Assembly: GCA_023426575.1 (NCBI GenBank)
Contig: JAFAAL010000021.1
Span: 18,283-82,282 of the forward strand
Direction: 5' to 3'
Length of the DNA stretch: 64,000 bases
Source: Bacillota bacterium
GTDB lineage: Bacteria; Bacillota; Clostridia; Saccharofermentanales; DTU023
The stretch's first letter is position 1. Every line of letters starts with the position of its first letter. The translations under genes were made by a program, and so were the position numbers. Positions 25,752 to 34,860 of the stretch are shown piece after piece. Below the pieces are notes generated by a model. That model was given only the letters and a program-made list of their open reading frames with translations. It was not told the DNA's origin and searched no databases.

Positions 25752-28700
25752 ATGCAGCCATTGCGTCTTTATGTACGGAAGCGTCCAGCAGCGAGAATTG
25801 CCGAGACGAAGCTCCGTTCTGAAATTGAAAACTTCCTCACTTTTCCACATCTATCTGACCTTGCCATCTACCGCCGTTACATCATTTTCGATGAGATTTC
25901 GGCGGAGGAGTGGGAGCGCTTGATCTCTGGCCTCCTGACAGAGAGTCCGGTCGACCTCTACTGGGAAGATGAGGCTTTTTTCTCTGACTATGATCACTGC
26001 CTGGCCATCGCACCCCTTCCAGCTCAGTTTGATCCTGTCCGCCAAGCTGCAGAAGAGGGGGCCTCTTTGATTCTGGGGCGCTCTATCCAGATTTTCCCCG
26101 CTGAGCTCATCTGTCTGTCGGGTCCACTCTCTGAAACAGAACTTGCGGCACTCCGCGACTATCTCATCAATCCGATTGAGCTGATGGAAACCGAACTGCT
26201 GCCCCCCTTCACAAAATCAGAGATGAAGCTGTCAGCTCATCAGCTGAGGACGTTTCCAGAGCTCTTGACACTTACTGAGAGCGAGATGCCCAGCTTTTTG
26301 GCTGCCGAGGGGCTCGGTTTTTCTGTTCCAGATCTCGAATTGATCCGTGATTACTTTGTCTCGCGTGAGCGGGTCCCGAATGAACTTGAATTACGTGTTT
26401 TGGATACTTATTGGTCGGATCACTGCCGTCACACAAGTTTCAACGCGGAGCTCTCCATTGCCGATTTTGAAGCGGAGACAGAACTTGGGGAAATTGTGGC
26501 CGACAGTCTGAGTGATGTCTACGCCCTGCGTCGGGATCTCGATCGCGAGGGCGAATTGAGCCTTATGGAACTGGCAACTCTGCCGACGCGCCAGATGCGT
26601 GAGGCAGGGGAGATCAGAGATGTCGAGTTTTCCGAGGAGATTAATGCGGCAACCTTAAAGCGCCGCTTCATAGTCGATAGTGAAGCAGAAGACTATCTCG
26701 TCCTCTTCAAGAACGAGACCCACAATCATCCCACTGAAATAGAGCCTGAGGGCGGTGCTGCCACCTGTCTAGGCGGAGCTATTCGCGATCCGCTCTCTGG
26801 ACGAGCCTACGTCTTCCAGGCGATGCGCGTCACGGGCGCCAGTGATCCCACGGCCCCTATGAGTGAGCGCCTCGAGGGCAAGCTACCCCAGCGGAAAATC
26901 TGTCAGGAGGCGGCGGCCGGCTACGCTGCCTACGGCAATCGAATGGGGCTTGCAGCCTCTCATATCGTGGAGTATTACCACCCAGACTTTGTTGCCAAGC
27001 GCTTTGAGTGCGGCGCAGTCCTCGGCGCCGTCCCAGCCTCACAAGTCATTAAAACTGAGCCAGAGCCAGGTGACCTCGTCGTCTTAGTCGGAGGAGCGAC
27101 AGGACGAGATGGCATCGGTGGTGCCACGGGCTCCTCGAGAGAGCAGACCGAAGAGAGCCTAGAGACGGCCAGCTCCGAAGTCCAAAAGGGCAATCCCATC
27201 AATGAGAGAAAACTGCAAAGACTCTTCTTAAAAGCTGAATTCACACGCTTGATCAAGCGCTGTAATGACTTCGGAGCAGGGGGAGTCTCTGTGGCCGTCG
27301 GAGAACTCGGCCGTGGACTCGTCATTGATCTCGACGCGGTTCCCCTCAAATATCAGGGGCTGAATCCACTGGAGATTGCGCTCTCTGAATCACAGGAGCG
27401 AATGGCCATCGTCATTGCTCCCGAGCATGCGGAGACAGTGATCAAGCTCGCCGAGCAGGAGAATCTAGAGGCGACTGTCATTGCCGAGATGCAGGCCGAT
27501 CCGACCCTTGTTATGCGCTACGCAGGGGAGGAGGTTCTACGTCTCGACCGCAGCTTCCTCGACTCGGCGGGAGCTCTCGGCCACTTCGATTTGGAATTAG
27601 ACGTTTCAGACGTGGAAGGGATCTTAGAACCTCGCTATCGCGCAGAGACCTTCCTGAATCTCTGTGGGCAGCTCTTTGCTCGTTTGAACAGTGCGAGTCT
27701 TAGGGGTCTCCAGGAAAAGTTTGACTTTTCGGTCGGTTGTACGACCGTTGCAGCTCCCTATGGGGGTGAACATGAGAGCAGTCCTGAGATGGGGATCTGC
27801 GCCAAGATTCCTACGCGTGGTCAGAGCGACGCCATCGCCTTTATGACTCAGGGCTACGATCCGCTCTTGGCTGCGATCTCGCCCTGGCACGGGAGCCTGA
27901 TTGGCATGGCCAATGCTCTCTTAAAAGTTCTGGCGATGGGCGGAGATCCGCGCCGTGCCAGACTGAGTTTACAGGAGTATTTTCCGCGGCTCGAGCAGCC
28001 TGAAAAGCTCAATGAAGCCTTTCTCGCTATGCTTTCTGCCTACCGTGCCCAGCGCTCATTTAAGGTCCCAGCCATCGGTGGCAAGGACTCCGTCTCAGGC
28101 ACTTATGCTGAGATCAATGTGCCAAGCTCGGTCGTGACCTTTGCTGTCGACACGGGTCGGCTCGATCATTATCGCCCGGCTTGTCTGCCCGCAGGTGAAG
28201 ACTTGACGATATACGCCTGGGATATCCTTAAAGCGGATGGCGATGTGGATTTTGAACTCTATCACCGCCATCTTGCCGCCATGATTTCCCTGGTGCGCAG
28301 TCCTGAGACCGTGGCGGCCTTTGTCGGTGGGGCGGACGGTCTCCTCGCTGCCCTCTCCCGAGCCTGTTTTGGCAATCTCCATGGTCTCCACATCGCCGAT
28401 CATCTGAGTCTTGAAGATCTCAGTCGTCCCGCCTTCGGCACGGTCTACCTCGCGCGCTCGGCCAAGCTGGCGCCGGTCGAGGTCCGCGCCTTGAACTTGC
28501 AGGTGATCGCCAGCTCATCGGGCGACGATAATCTCCATTATCAGCAGGAGCTCGTCTCTCTAGAGCGCCTGATGGAGGCGGCCGATGAAGGTCTGGCCTC
28601 TGTCTATCCGCGTGCTGAGGAAATCATACGGGACATGGATGATCAGGACGAGTTCTTGCTCGACAAGATGGCCAATATGCCGCGGCTCAGTGAACAGAAG

Positions 28701-29507
28701 ACACATCATGCAGCCATCTGCATCACGGGCAATCGCCCCAAGGTCCTCATCCCTGTCTTCCCGGGGACGAATTGTGAATTTGACACCGCTCAGGCATTTC
28801 GTGATGCTGGAGCCCAAGCGGAGATTTTCCTTGTGAATAATTTGAACGAAAATCTCCTCCAAGAATCGCTGACTGGCTTCGCCTTGAGGCTCAAGGCCTG
28901 TGAGATTCTAGCTTTGCCTGGCGGCTTTTCGGCAGGTGATGAACCCGATGGTGCGGCCAAATTTATTCGAGCCGTCTTCCTCAATGATCAGATTCGCGCT
29001 GCCTTCAGCGATCATCTCTCCAAGCAAAATCTCGTCCTGGGCATCTGTAATGGTTTCCAGGCACTGATAAAGCTCGGTGTCTTCCGTAATAATGAGATCA
29101 CAGAGCTCAACGCAGATGATCTCAGTTTAACCTTTAACCTGAACGGCGATCACGTAGCCGCCTGCGCGACGACGAAATTACAATGTAAGCGCGGTCCCTG
29201 GTTGGCCCATGCCTCCTACGATCAAATCTACAAAATTCCCATCTCCCACGGCGAGGGCCGCCTGATCGGTTCTGAGCGCGAGCTAGAGCGCCTCATCGAC
29301 CAGCAGCAGATTGCCTTCGTCTATGATGGGCAGAATCCGAATGGTTCGGCCCTGGGCATTGAGGGATTGATCAGCCCCAATGGCCTGATCCTGGGTAAAA
29401 TGGGACACAGCGAGCGCGTCCGTCCAGGTCTCTTAAAGAATATTCCGAATCTCTGTAACGAGGGTATCTTCGAGGCGGGGGTCAAGTATTTTTTGACAAA
29501 TTCTTAA
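25752..29507 (+). CDS. purL: Phosphoribosylformylglycinamidine synthase, single-chain form
   Basis: A 1251-residue FGAM synthase, the fourth step of purine synthesis, with synthetase and glutaminase on one chain. The synthetase half has the conserved SDHCRHTSF motif and ETHNHPTEIEP; the C-terminal glutaminase starts at PVFPGTNCEFDTA and has the nucleophile Cys1099 in GICNGFQAL and a downstream HGEGR. Many Bacillota split this into purS, purL and purQ, so the long form is a lineage marker. The ATG at 25752 follows GGGGGGA closely; the TTG four codons earlier is rejected. The other purine genes lie apart at 45388-49316. Confidence 0.95.
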   Translation: MQPLRLYVRKRPAARIAETKLRSEIENFLTFPHLSDLAIYRRYIIFDEISAEEWERLISGLLTESPVDLYWEDEAFFSDYDHCLAIAPLPAQFDPVRQAAEEGASLILGRSIQIFPAELICLSGPLSETELAALRDYLINPIELMETELLPPFTKSEMKLSAHQLRTFPELLTLTESEMPSFLAAEGLGFSVPDLELIRDYFVSRERVPNELELRVLDTYWSDHCRHTSFNAELSIADFEAETELGEIVADSLSDVYALRRDLDREGELSLMELATLPTRQMREAGEIRDVEFSEEINAATLKRRFIVDSEAEDYLVLFKNETHNHPTEIEPEGGAATCLGGAIRDPLSGRAYVFQAMRVTGASDPTAPMSERLEGKLPQRKICQEAAAGYAAYGNRMGLAASHIVEYYHPDFVAKRFECGAVLGAVPASQVIKTEPEPGDLVVLVGGATGRDGIGGATGSSREQTEESLETASSEVQKGNPINERKLQRLFLKAEFTRLIKRCNDFGAGGVSVAVGELGRGLVIDLDAVPLKYQGLNPLEIALSESQERMAIVIAPEHAETVIKLAEQENLEATVIAEMQADPTLVMRYAGEEVLRLDRSFLDSAGALGHFDLELDVSDVEGILEPRYRAETFLNLCGQLFARLNSASLRGLQEKFDFSVGCTTVAAPYGGEHESSPEMGICAKIPTRGQSDAIAFMTQGYDPLLAAISPWHGSLIGMANALLKVLAMGGDPRRARLSLQEYFPRLEQPEKLNEAFLAMLSAYRAQRSFKVPAIGGKDSVSGTYAEINVPSSVVTFAVDTGRLDHYRPACLPAGEDLTIYAWDILKADGDVDFELYHRHLAAMISLVRSPETVAAFVGGADGLLAALSRACFGNLHGLHIADHLSLEDLSRPAFGTVYLARSAKLAPVEVRALNLQVIASSSGDDNLHYQQELVSLERLMEAADEGLASVYPRAEEIIRDMDDQDEFLLDKMANMPRLSEQKTHHAAICITGNRPKVLIPVFPGTNCEFDTAQAFRDAGAQAEIFLVNNLNENLLQESLTGFALRLKACEILALPGGFSAGDEPDGAAKFIRAVFLNDQIRAAFSDHLSKQNLVLGICNGFQALIKLGVFRNNEITELNADDLSLTFNLNGDHVAACATTKLQCKRGPWLAHASYDQIYKIPISHGEGRLIGSERELERLIDQQQIAFVYDGQNPNGSALGIEGLISPNGLILGKMGHSERVRPGLLKNIPNLCNEGIFEAGVKYFLTNS

Positions 29508-29536
29508 GAAAGTCCTAAAATATACCCTATTAAGTG

Positions 29537-29570
29537 GAGACTTCGTCCTAGTTTTACGAAGTCTCTCTTA
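29537..29570 (+). terminator. Probable terminator after purL
   Basis: GAGACTTCGT at 29537-29546 pairs perfectly with ACGAAGTCTC at 29556-29565 and is followed by TCTTAATTT. The T-run is interrupted, so termination may be partial. It lies immediately before the yabE-like gene, for which I found no convincing separate promoter. Confidence 0.55.
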
Positions 29571-29575
29571 ATTTA

Positions 29576-30805
29576 ATGGTATTTATGATGAAAATGAGAA
29601 GATTTGAAAAAGTCGTTTTGACTCTCGTCTCCTTGCTCTTAGTGGCCGTTCTCTCAACAGCGGCATATCTCTTCTTTTGGCAAAATGATGATGTGGAGCA
29701 GCAGAATATTCTCAGAGCTCTCTCCGAGCAGGAAGTGGAGCAAGAGTCGAGTGCTACTGCGCCCTCAGAAAGTTCTGAAATTGCCTTGCAGGGACCGCTC
29801 ACTCTCCCCGAGATCACCCGCCCTCGCCCCGCGGTCGCAAGTGTAGACTTGGACTCTATCTGGGCTGAGATCGGCTACCGCGACATTGCGGGTCTCAGTT
29901 CAGACCCCGACTTGAGTGGGCTTGAGATTCGCTATGATGATTACCGTGTGCCCCTGGCCTTTCAGACTCTGCGCTTGCCGAGCCCTGATCTAGCGCCAGG
30001 GACCGAATATGTCTCTCAGCAGGGCCAGGCGGGCGTCGTTGTCGTGACAACCCGTAACGTCTACTCTGATGGTGAATTGATTGAATCTGAGGAGATCTCA
30101 AGCCTGGTAGAAACAGCCATGGTCAATGAGATCATCTACTACGGCGAAGAGACCTCAGTCGCCGCTGAGCTCATCGCTGCAACAACAGCGATGATTGCTG
30201 AGACTGAAGCGACACTGGCCGCGACGGAAGCTCCGCTTGAGGCAGCTGCAGAACTCGTCCAAGAGACTCCTCCCGCCGAGTCTGAGACTGAGACTACGGC
30301 TCTTGCTACTGCCACGGGCAACTATGTCAAATTTGTTCCTGCGACCGGTCAGGCGGACTCTGTCTATGCCAATCTCGAGATCCTTCAGGCCAACGGCATC
30401 CTGGGTTCAGCTGGCAGGAAGACTCTCTACACGAGTTTTGAGGATCACGGGACCTATATTACCGTCAACGGCGTCAATGTACCCTATGCCTCTAAAATGT
30501 CCAAATATACGACATCTTACGATGGCCTAGAGTGCTGCAAAGTCACTAAAGATCACAATCCACCCATCAATCACAACACCGCTTCAGGTGTGCCGGCGAA
30601 TATCGGACTCTGCGCTAGTAATGAGTATCCCTTTGGGACTGTTCTTTTTGTCGAAGAGTATGGCTTCTGCATTGTTGCGGACCGGCACGGGAACAGTGAC
30701 CCGAGTACCGTCGATGTCTGCTACGCAGCTGGTGAGGTCTGGAACTATGACTTCGGGGCGGCACATCGCAATGTCTACCTGATTAGCATTCCTCCAGGAG
30801 ACTAG
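29576..30805 (+). CDS. YabE/RpfB-like cell-wall protein with G5 and 3D domains
   Basis: A secreted or membrane-anchored protein of up to 409 residues. A hydrophobic signal anchor is at residues 11-34. A G5 domain covers roughly 120-200 (YRVPLAFQ to IIYYG); an Ala/Glu/Thr-rich linker follows; the C-terminal 90 residues form a 3D double-psi barrel domain (NTASGVPANIG, FGTVLFVEEYGF, VADRHG, VDVCY) containing five cysteines. Proteins of this type are linked to peptidoglycan turnover. Its place just before rsmA matches the yabE-ksgA order of Bacillus. Four in-frame ATG codons (29576-29596) lack a clear Shine-Dalgarno, so the exact start is open. Confidence 0.82.
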   Translation: MVFMMKMRRFEKVVLTLVSLLLVAVLSTAAYLFFWQNDDVEQQNILRALSEQEVEQESSATAPSESSEIALQGPLTLPEITRPRPAVASVDLDSIWAEIGYRDIAGLSSDPDLSGLEIRYDDYRVPLAFQTLRLPSPDLAPGTEYVSQQGQAGVVVVTTRNVYSDGELIESEEISSLVETAMVNEIIYYGEETSVAAELIAATTAMIAETEATLAATEAPLEAAAELVQETPPAESETETTALATATGNYVKFVPATGQADSVYANLEILQANGILGSAGRKTLYTSFEDHGTYITVNGVNVPYASKMSKYTTSYDGLECCKVTKDHNPPINHNTASGVPANIGLCASNEYPFGTVLFVEEYGFCIVADRHGNSDPSTVDVCYAAGEVWNYDFGAAHRNVYLISIPPGD

Positions 30806-30807
30806 TC

Positions 30808-31656
30808 TTGCCTCATCACGAGCGCGATTATATCAAGTCGCTGATGGCGACTCAGTCGCTTAGCGCCAAGCGCTCTCTGGGGCAAAATTTTTTAGTGGAT
30901 GAAAGTGCTCTCGATGCGCTTCTTCAAGATCTGCCTCTGAGCGGAACGCAGGCTATAGAGCTCGGAGCGGGTCTCGGCTCTCTCAGTGAGCGCTTGGCCC
31001 AACGTTTCTCGCGGCTGAAGCTGATTGAAATTGATCAGCGCTTGATTCCATTTCTGCATGAGCGATTCAAAAAATATGGGCCTCAGGTAGAGATTTATGA
31101 GGCGGATCTGCTGAGCTTTCCCTTTGACCCTGATGACAATAGTGAGCAGACGCTGGTCTTTGGCAATTTGCCTTACTACCTGACTCAGCCCAGTTTAGAA
31201 CGCCTTGTCACAGAGCTGCCCAAGGTCGCTGAGCTTCGGCTCGTTCTCCAAGAAGAGGCCATCGCCCGCGTGCTGGCGGGTCCAGGGAGCAAGAGCTACG
31301 GCCCGATCAATGTGCTTATAGCTCTGGGCTATGAGATAAAAGTGGACAGGCTCTTGCCGCCCCATGCCTTTTTTCCGCCACCTCATGTCCGCTCCCAGGC
31401 TCTCTTCATGCGACCGCGTCGCTCAGGGCCTCTGAGCGAGCTCAGGGGAGGAGAGCGGGCTGAGTTTTTGGCCTTTGTCCAATTTTTATTTTCTGAACGC
31501 CGCAAGATCCTACGTCAGAAACTGCGTGTTTTGACCTCGGAGATTGACAGTGAACATTGGGCGACAGCCCGTGCCGAGTCCTTGACGCCTGAGGATTTTT
31601 GGGCGCTATATCAGAGCTATGGATCCGCTTGGCAGAAGAGAGGTTTAGATGATTAA
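30808..31656 (+). CDS. rsmA: 16S rRNA dimethyladenosine transferase RsmA (KsgA)
   Basis: A 282-residue enzyme that dimethylates A1518 and A1519 in the last helix of 16S rRNA. It carries KRSLGQNFLVDE, the SAM-binding ELGAGLGSLSERLA, and the catalytic motif NLPYYLTQP. I use the TTG at 30808, which has CAGGAG eight bases upstream and starts two bases after the previous stop; an ATG 12 codons later (30844) is possible but has no such site. Eight bases overlap the dut start. Confidence 0.95.
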   Translation: MPHHERDYIKSLMATQSLSAKRSLGQNFLVDESALDALLQDLPLSGTQAIELGAGLGSLSERLAQRFSRLKLIEIDQRLIPFLHERFKKYGPQVEIYEADLLSFPFDPDDNSEQTLVFGNLPYYLTQPSLERLVTELPKVAELRLVLQEEAIARVLAGPGSKSYGPINVLIALGYEIKVDRLLPPHAFFPPPHVRSQALFMRPRRSGPLSELRGGERAEFLAFVQFLFSERRKILRQKLRVLTSEIDSEHWATARAESLTPEDFWALYQSYGSAWQKRGLDD

Positions 31657-32221
31657 AAGAGTGTATGTGGAGCTGAGTGCTGGCGCAAGTCTCCCGAGCT
31701 ATGCCAGCGCTGATAGCGCTGGCCTCGATGTCTATTTGACCGAGGATCTCATTTTGCGCCCTGGCGAAAAGAAAATTGTACCGACCGGCCTTAAGCTGGC
31801 TATCCCAGAAGGGACAGAGTTGCAGCTGCGTCCACGCAGTGGTCTCAGCGTCAAGACCCGACTGAAAATTACAAATAGCCCTGGGACGATTGATGCAGAT
31901 TATCGCGATGAGATTGGTATTATTGTCGAAAACGCCTTTCATAGCGCAGATCTCATCGATGAGATCTGGCGTCGTCCTGAATTGCGGGCGGAGATCGAGC
32001 GTGATTATCAAGCCGTGCCGGTCAAGCTACCAGGCGGGAGGACGGTAGAAATCTATGTCGATGCAGAGGGTCTGCCCTATGGGACGATAAAGCTGAAGCG
32101 TGGCGAACGGATCTGCCAGCTTGTCCTCCAAACCTATCTGCGCGCTGAGCTCACGGTCCTTGATTCTGTGGCAAATCTCGGCAGCGATCGCGGTGGGGGA
32201 TTCGGCTCGACGGGTCGCTAG
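31649..32221 (+). CDS. dut: dUTP diphosphatase with an extra internal segment
   Basis: Trimeric-type dUTPase, which removes dUTP and supplies dUMP for the thymidylate synthase at 51909. The five motifs are recognisable: SADSAGLDVY, RPRSGLSVK, GTIDADYRDEIG, RGERICQLVL and RGGGFGSTG. At 190 residues it is about 40 longer than usual; the extra residues lie between motifs 3 and 4, where about 54 residues replace the usual dozen. The stop codon overlaps that of the convergent hydrolase gene in a CTAG. Confidence 0.93.
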   Translation: MIKRVYVELSAGASLPSYASADSAGLDVYLTEDLILRPGEKKIVPTGLKLAIPEGTELQLRPRSGLSVKTRLKITNSPGTIDADYRDEIGIIVENAFHSADLIDEIWRRPELRAEIERDYQAVPVKLPGGRTVEIYVDAEGLPYGTIKLKRGERICQLVLQTYLRAELTVLDSVANLGSDRGGGFGSTGR

Positions 32222-33252
32222 TCCTGATTTGTGGCCGGCAACCAGCGGTCGAAGAAGCGTGTCAACTGCTCCTTGTAGTTCTCGCGATCATCGAGAAAGC
32301 CGGAGACCGAGCCGGCGACGGGTGTCTCCCAGACCACAGTCAGCTCGCTCTTGAGCCGGAGTCTCTCACTGATGACGGCCTCAATCTCTCGCTCATCATG
32401 AGAACTGTCTGGGAGATTCCTCGTGATCATGACGGGAGCTCGCACTTGGGCGAGGAGGGGGGAGAGATTCAGCCGCTCGTGACCCGCCGAGAGCCTGACA
32501 GTAGTGGGAATCCATGGGTAGTAGAGCCATTTGTTGAGCCAACCGATCTGAGAGAGGTCGGCGCGGATATAGTCATCGGGAGAAGCGGTAATTGTGTCAA
32601 AAATCATGCCGCGGATATTCTCTTGGCTACTGTTTAGATCTTTGACCAAAGCCTCACGTTCATGCTCGGGCACGGCTTGCTCGGGTAATTGTTGCCAGGC
32701 AAGTAGGGAAGCGGCGCAGCCAGAGCCAAAGGCGAGGATGACATGCCGATCACTTGAGCTCAGGCGCTCGAGCTCCCGGATAGCTGCCAGGACATCGAGA
32801 TATTCGAGATAGCCGTAGGCAGAGATCTCACCCGTCGACTGTCCCGAGTGACGGAGATCAAAGGCCAAGACATTGAAGCCAGATTGCGTTAAAAACTTGT
32901 AGAGATCAGCCGTCTCAAGGTCGAACTGGAGACGGTTGTTTAAATTGTCGTGGACGATGATGATATTGCCGCGGACAGCGCCGCGCGCGCGGAAGAACCA
33001 GCCAGCTAGGGTGGCATTCTTGTCGAGGGAGCTGAAACGTAGATTGTCGTGGCTCGGGACGAGATTCTCGGCGAGGATGTTGAGGGCCTTGGCCTCCCGT
33101 CGCATGAGGGTGTCAGTGGCACGGCTCAAGAGGCTGACCACCGTGGCGAAGCCGATGACCAGCAGCAAAAAAAGGGCGACGGCCGTCATAAAGAGGGGAC
33201 TGATGCGCCTCTGAGACCGTCCTTTGACTTGTCGATCGCTGCGTTCTAACAT
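32218..33252 (-). CDS. Membrane-anchored alpha/beta-hydrolase-like protein, possibly inactive
   Basis: A protein of about 344 residues with a membrane helix at 18-43 and an extracellular alpha/beta-hydrolase domain of the YqkD-like kind (IIIVHDNLNNR, NVLAFDLRHSGQSTG). The nucleophile elbow reads FGSGC instead of GxSxG, and at the C terminus, where the family has a catalytic histidine before a DPxxY-like stretch, the sequence is GSVSGFLDDRENY. The triad therefore seems incomplete. I chose the ATG at 33252 because the longer frame to 33342 runs into tsaD. No strong Shine-Dalgarno is visible, so the start is uncertain. Confidence 0.72.
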   Translation of the reverse strand: MLERSDRQVKGRSQRRISPLFMTAVALFLLLVIGFATVVSLLSRATDTLMRREAKALNILAENLVPSHDNLRFSSLDKNATLAGWFFRARGAVRGNIIIVHDNLNNRLQFDLETADLYKFLTQSGFNVLAFDLRHSGQSTGEISAYGYLEYLDVLAAIRELERLSSSDRHVILAFGSGCAASLLAWQQLPEQAVPEHEREALVKDLNSSQENIRGMIFDTITASPDDYIRADLSQIGWLNKWLYYPWIPTTVRLSAGHERLNLSPLLAQVRAPVMITRNLPDSSHDEREIEAVISERLRLKSELTVVWETPVAGSVSGFLDDRENYKEQLTRFFDRWLPATNQD

Positions 33253-33311
33253 TGCTGCAAGTATAAGCTCTGTCTTCTTGAAGAGGCAAATTAAGAATTC
33301 TTTACTTGTGT

Positions 33312-33317
33312 TAGAAT
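33312..33317 (+). promoter_or_regulatory. -10 element of tsaD, possibly giving a leaderless mRNA
   Basis: TAGAAT at 33312-33317 lies only seven bases before the ATG at 33324. No Shine-Dalgarno is present between them. A -35 match is weak (TTAAGA, about 15 bases upstream). If this is the promoter, transcription would begin at or next to the start codon. Confidence 0.4.
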
Positions 33318-33323
33318 ACCTTG

Positions 33324-34370
33324 ATGATGCGTGATGTGACAATTATTGGAATTGAATCTTCCTGCGATGAGACAGCGGCCGCCATCGTTTCGAATGGCCG
33401 AGAACTCGTCTCAGCAGCTCTGGCAACGTCTATCGCGACCCACCAGGACTTTGGCGGTGTGGTGCCCGAGCTCGCTTCACGCGCTCAAGTGGAGCTGATT
33501 CTGCCCGTGATCACAGACTGTCTCAGTCAGGCCCATCTCAGGCTCAGGGATATCGACGCTGTTGCTGTCACGGCGGGGCCTGGTCTCGTCGGCTCGCTGC
33601 TCGTAGGGCTGACGGCGGCCAAGGCGCTCGCTTTTGCCTCTGGTTTGCCCTTGATTGGCATTCACCACCTCTGTGGACACGTGGCGGCCAATTATCTGAC
33701 GCATGAGGATCTGACGCCTCCTTTTCTCGCCTTGATTATTTCAGGGGGGCATAGCCATCTGGTGGAGGTGCACGATTATACCGAATATGAGCTCCTGGTT
33801 CAGACGCGTGATGATGCGGTCGGCGAAGTCTATGACAAATTGGCTCGAGAACTCGGCCTGGGCTATCCAGGGGGGCCGGTGATTGACCGCCTGACCCAGC
33901 AGGGCAGGGCAGATGCGATAACCTTGCCGATTGCGCGCATAAAGGATTCACTCGACTTTTCCTTCTCCGGTCTGAAGACGCGCTGTCTCGAACTGTGGCA
34001 GCGCCAGCTCAGGAGCTGCGGAGGTCCTGAAGCGGTGCCACTCAGCTGGACCTACGACCTCCTGGCCTCTTTTCAGGCGACCGTCGTTGAGACCATTGTC
34101 GAACGGACGGCGGCGATCCTCGAGGCGAGAACAGAGCTCAGAAAGATTGTCTTGGCGGGGGGTGTCGCTGCCAATTCAGGGCTGCGCGAGGGGCTCAGAA
34201 GACGCTTTGGCCAGCAATATGAACTCTACTTGCCGCCGCTCAATCTCTGTACGGACAATGCAGCGATGATTGCAGCGCAAGCTTATTATCACTATATCGA
34301 GGGGGATTTCCGAGGCCTCGACCTCAATGCTGATCCCCGGCTCCCCCTTCCCAGAAAGAGTCAGAAATGA
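33324..34370 (+). CDS. tsaD: tRNA threonylcarbamoyladenosine synthase subunit TsaD
   Basis: An ASKHA-fold protein of about 348 residues that transfers the threonylcarbamoyl group to A37 of ANN-decoding tRNAs with TsaB and TsaE. Family motifs are GIESSCDETAAAIV, the metal-binding HHLCGH, ISGGHSHLV and the C-terminal CTDNAAMIA. Three start codons in a row (TTG 33321, ATG 33324, ATG 33327) have no ribosome-binding site. TsaB and TsaE are not in this window. The stop overlaps the smpB start by four bases. Confidence 0.95.
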   Translation: MMRDVTIIGIESSCDETAAAIVSNGRELVSAALATSIATHQDFGGVVPELASRAQVELILPVITDCLSQAHLRLRDIDAVAVTAGPGLVGSLLVGLTAAKALAFASGLPLIGIHHLCGHVAANYLTHEDLTPPFLALIISGGHSHLVEVHDYTEYELLVQTRDDAVGEVYDKLARELGLGYPGGPVIDRLTQQGRADAITLPIARIKDSLDFSFSGLKTRCLELWQRQLRSCGGPEAVPLSWTYDLLASFQATVVETIVERTAAILEARTELRKIVLAGGVAANSGLREGLRRRFGQQYELYLPPLNLCTDNAAMIAAQAYYHYIEGDFRGLDLNADPRLPLPRKSQK

Positions 34371-34822
34371 AAGAAAAGAGAGGACATACCAAGAGGATCG
34401 CCGCCAATCGGCGCGCTCGCTTCGACTATGAGATATTAGAGAGCTTCGAGGCAGGACTCGTCTTGCGCGGGACGGAGATCAAGTCTTTGCGCCAGGGCAA
34501 GGCGTCCATAGCAGAGTCCTATGCCAAGTTTCAAGGGGGCGAGCTCTTCATCATCGGCATGGACATTCCCCCCTATGTGGCTGGCAATCGCTTCAATCAC
34601 GAGGCGACGAGGCCGCGTAAGCTGCTCTTACATCAGAGTGAGCTCAAGAAGCTGGCGCGAGCGGTCACGCAGGAGGGCCTCACCATCATTCCCCTGGAGC
34701 TCTATCTTAAGGATCAATATGCCAAGCTCTCCATTGCGCTCGGCCGAGGCAAGAAGCTCTATGATAAGCGCGAAAGCGAGAAAGAGCGGACTGAGGAGCG
34801 CAAGATGCGCGATTGGCGCTAG
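34367..34822 (+). CDS. smpB: SsrA-binding protein SmpB
   Basis: A 151-residue OB-fold protein that binds tmRNA and brings it to stalled ribosomes. The N-terminal part reads RIAANRRARFDYEILES, followed by GLVLRGTEIKSLRQGKASI, which are hallmark segments, and the basic C-terminal tail with DKRESEKERTEER is typical of the part that enters the mRNA channel. It starts within the tsaD stop (ATGA overlap) and is followed 38 bases later by the tmRNA gene, the usual partner order. Confidence 0.97.
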   Translation: MKEKRGHTKRIAANRRARFDYEILESFEAGLVLRGTEIKSLRQGKASIAESYAKFQGGELFIIGMDIPPYVAGNRFNHEATRPRKLLLHQSELKKLARAVTQEGLTIIPLELYLKDQYAKLSIALGRGKKLYDKRESEKERTEERKMRDWR

Positions 34823-34842
34823 TCTTCGTTCTATGGTATAAT
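34813..34842 (+). promoter_or_regulatory. Promoter of ssrA
   Basis: TTGGCG at 34813-34818, inside the last codons of smpB, is followed after 18 bases by an extended -10 TGGTATAAT ending at 34842. Transcription would start about 12 bases before the mature tmRNA 5-prime end. Confidence 0.75.
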
Positions 34843-34860
34843 CATCTTTGCTTTCAGCAC

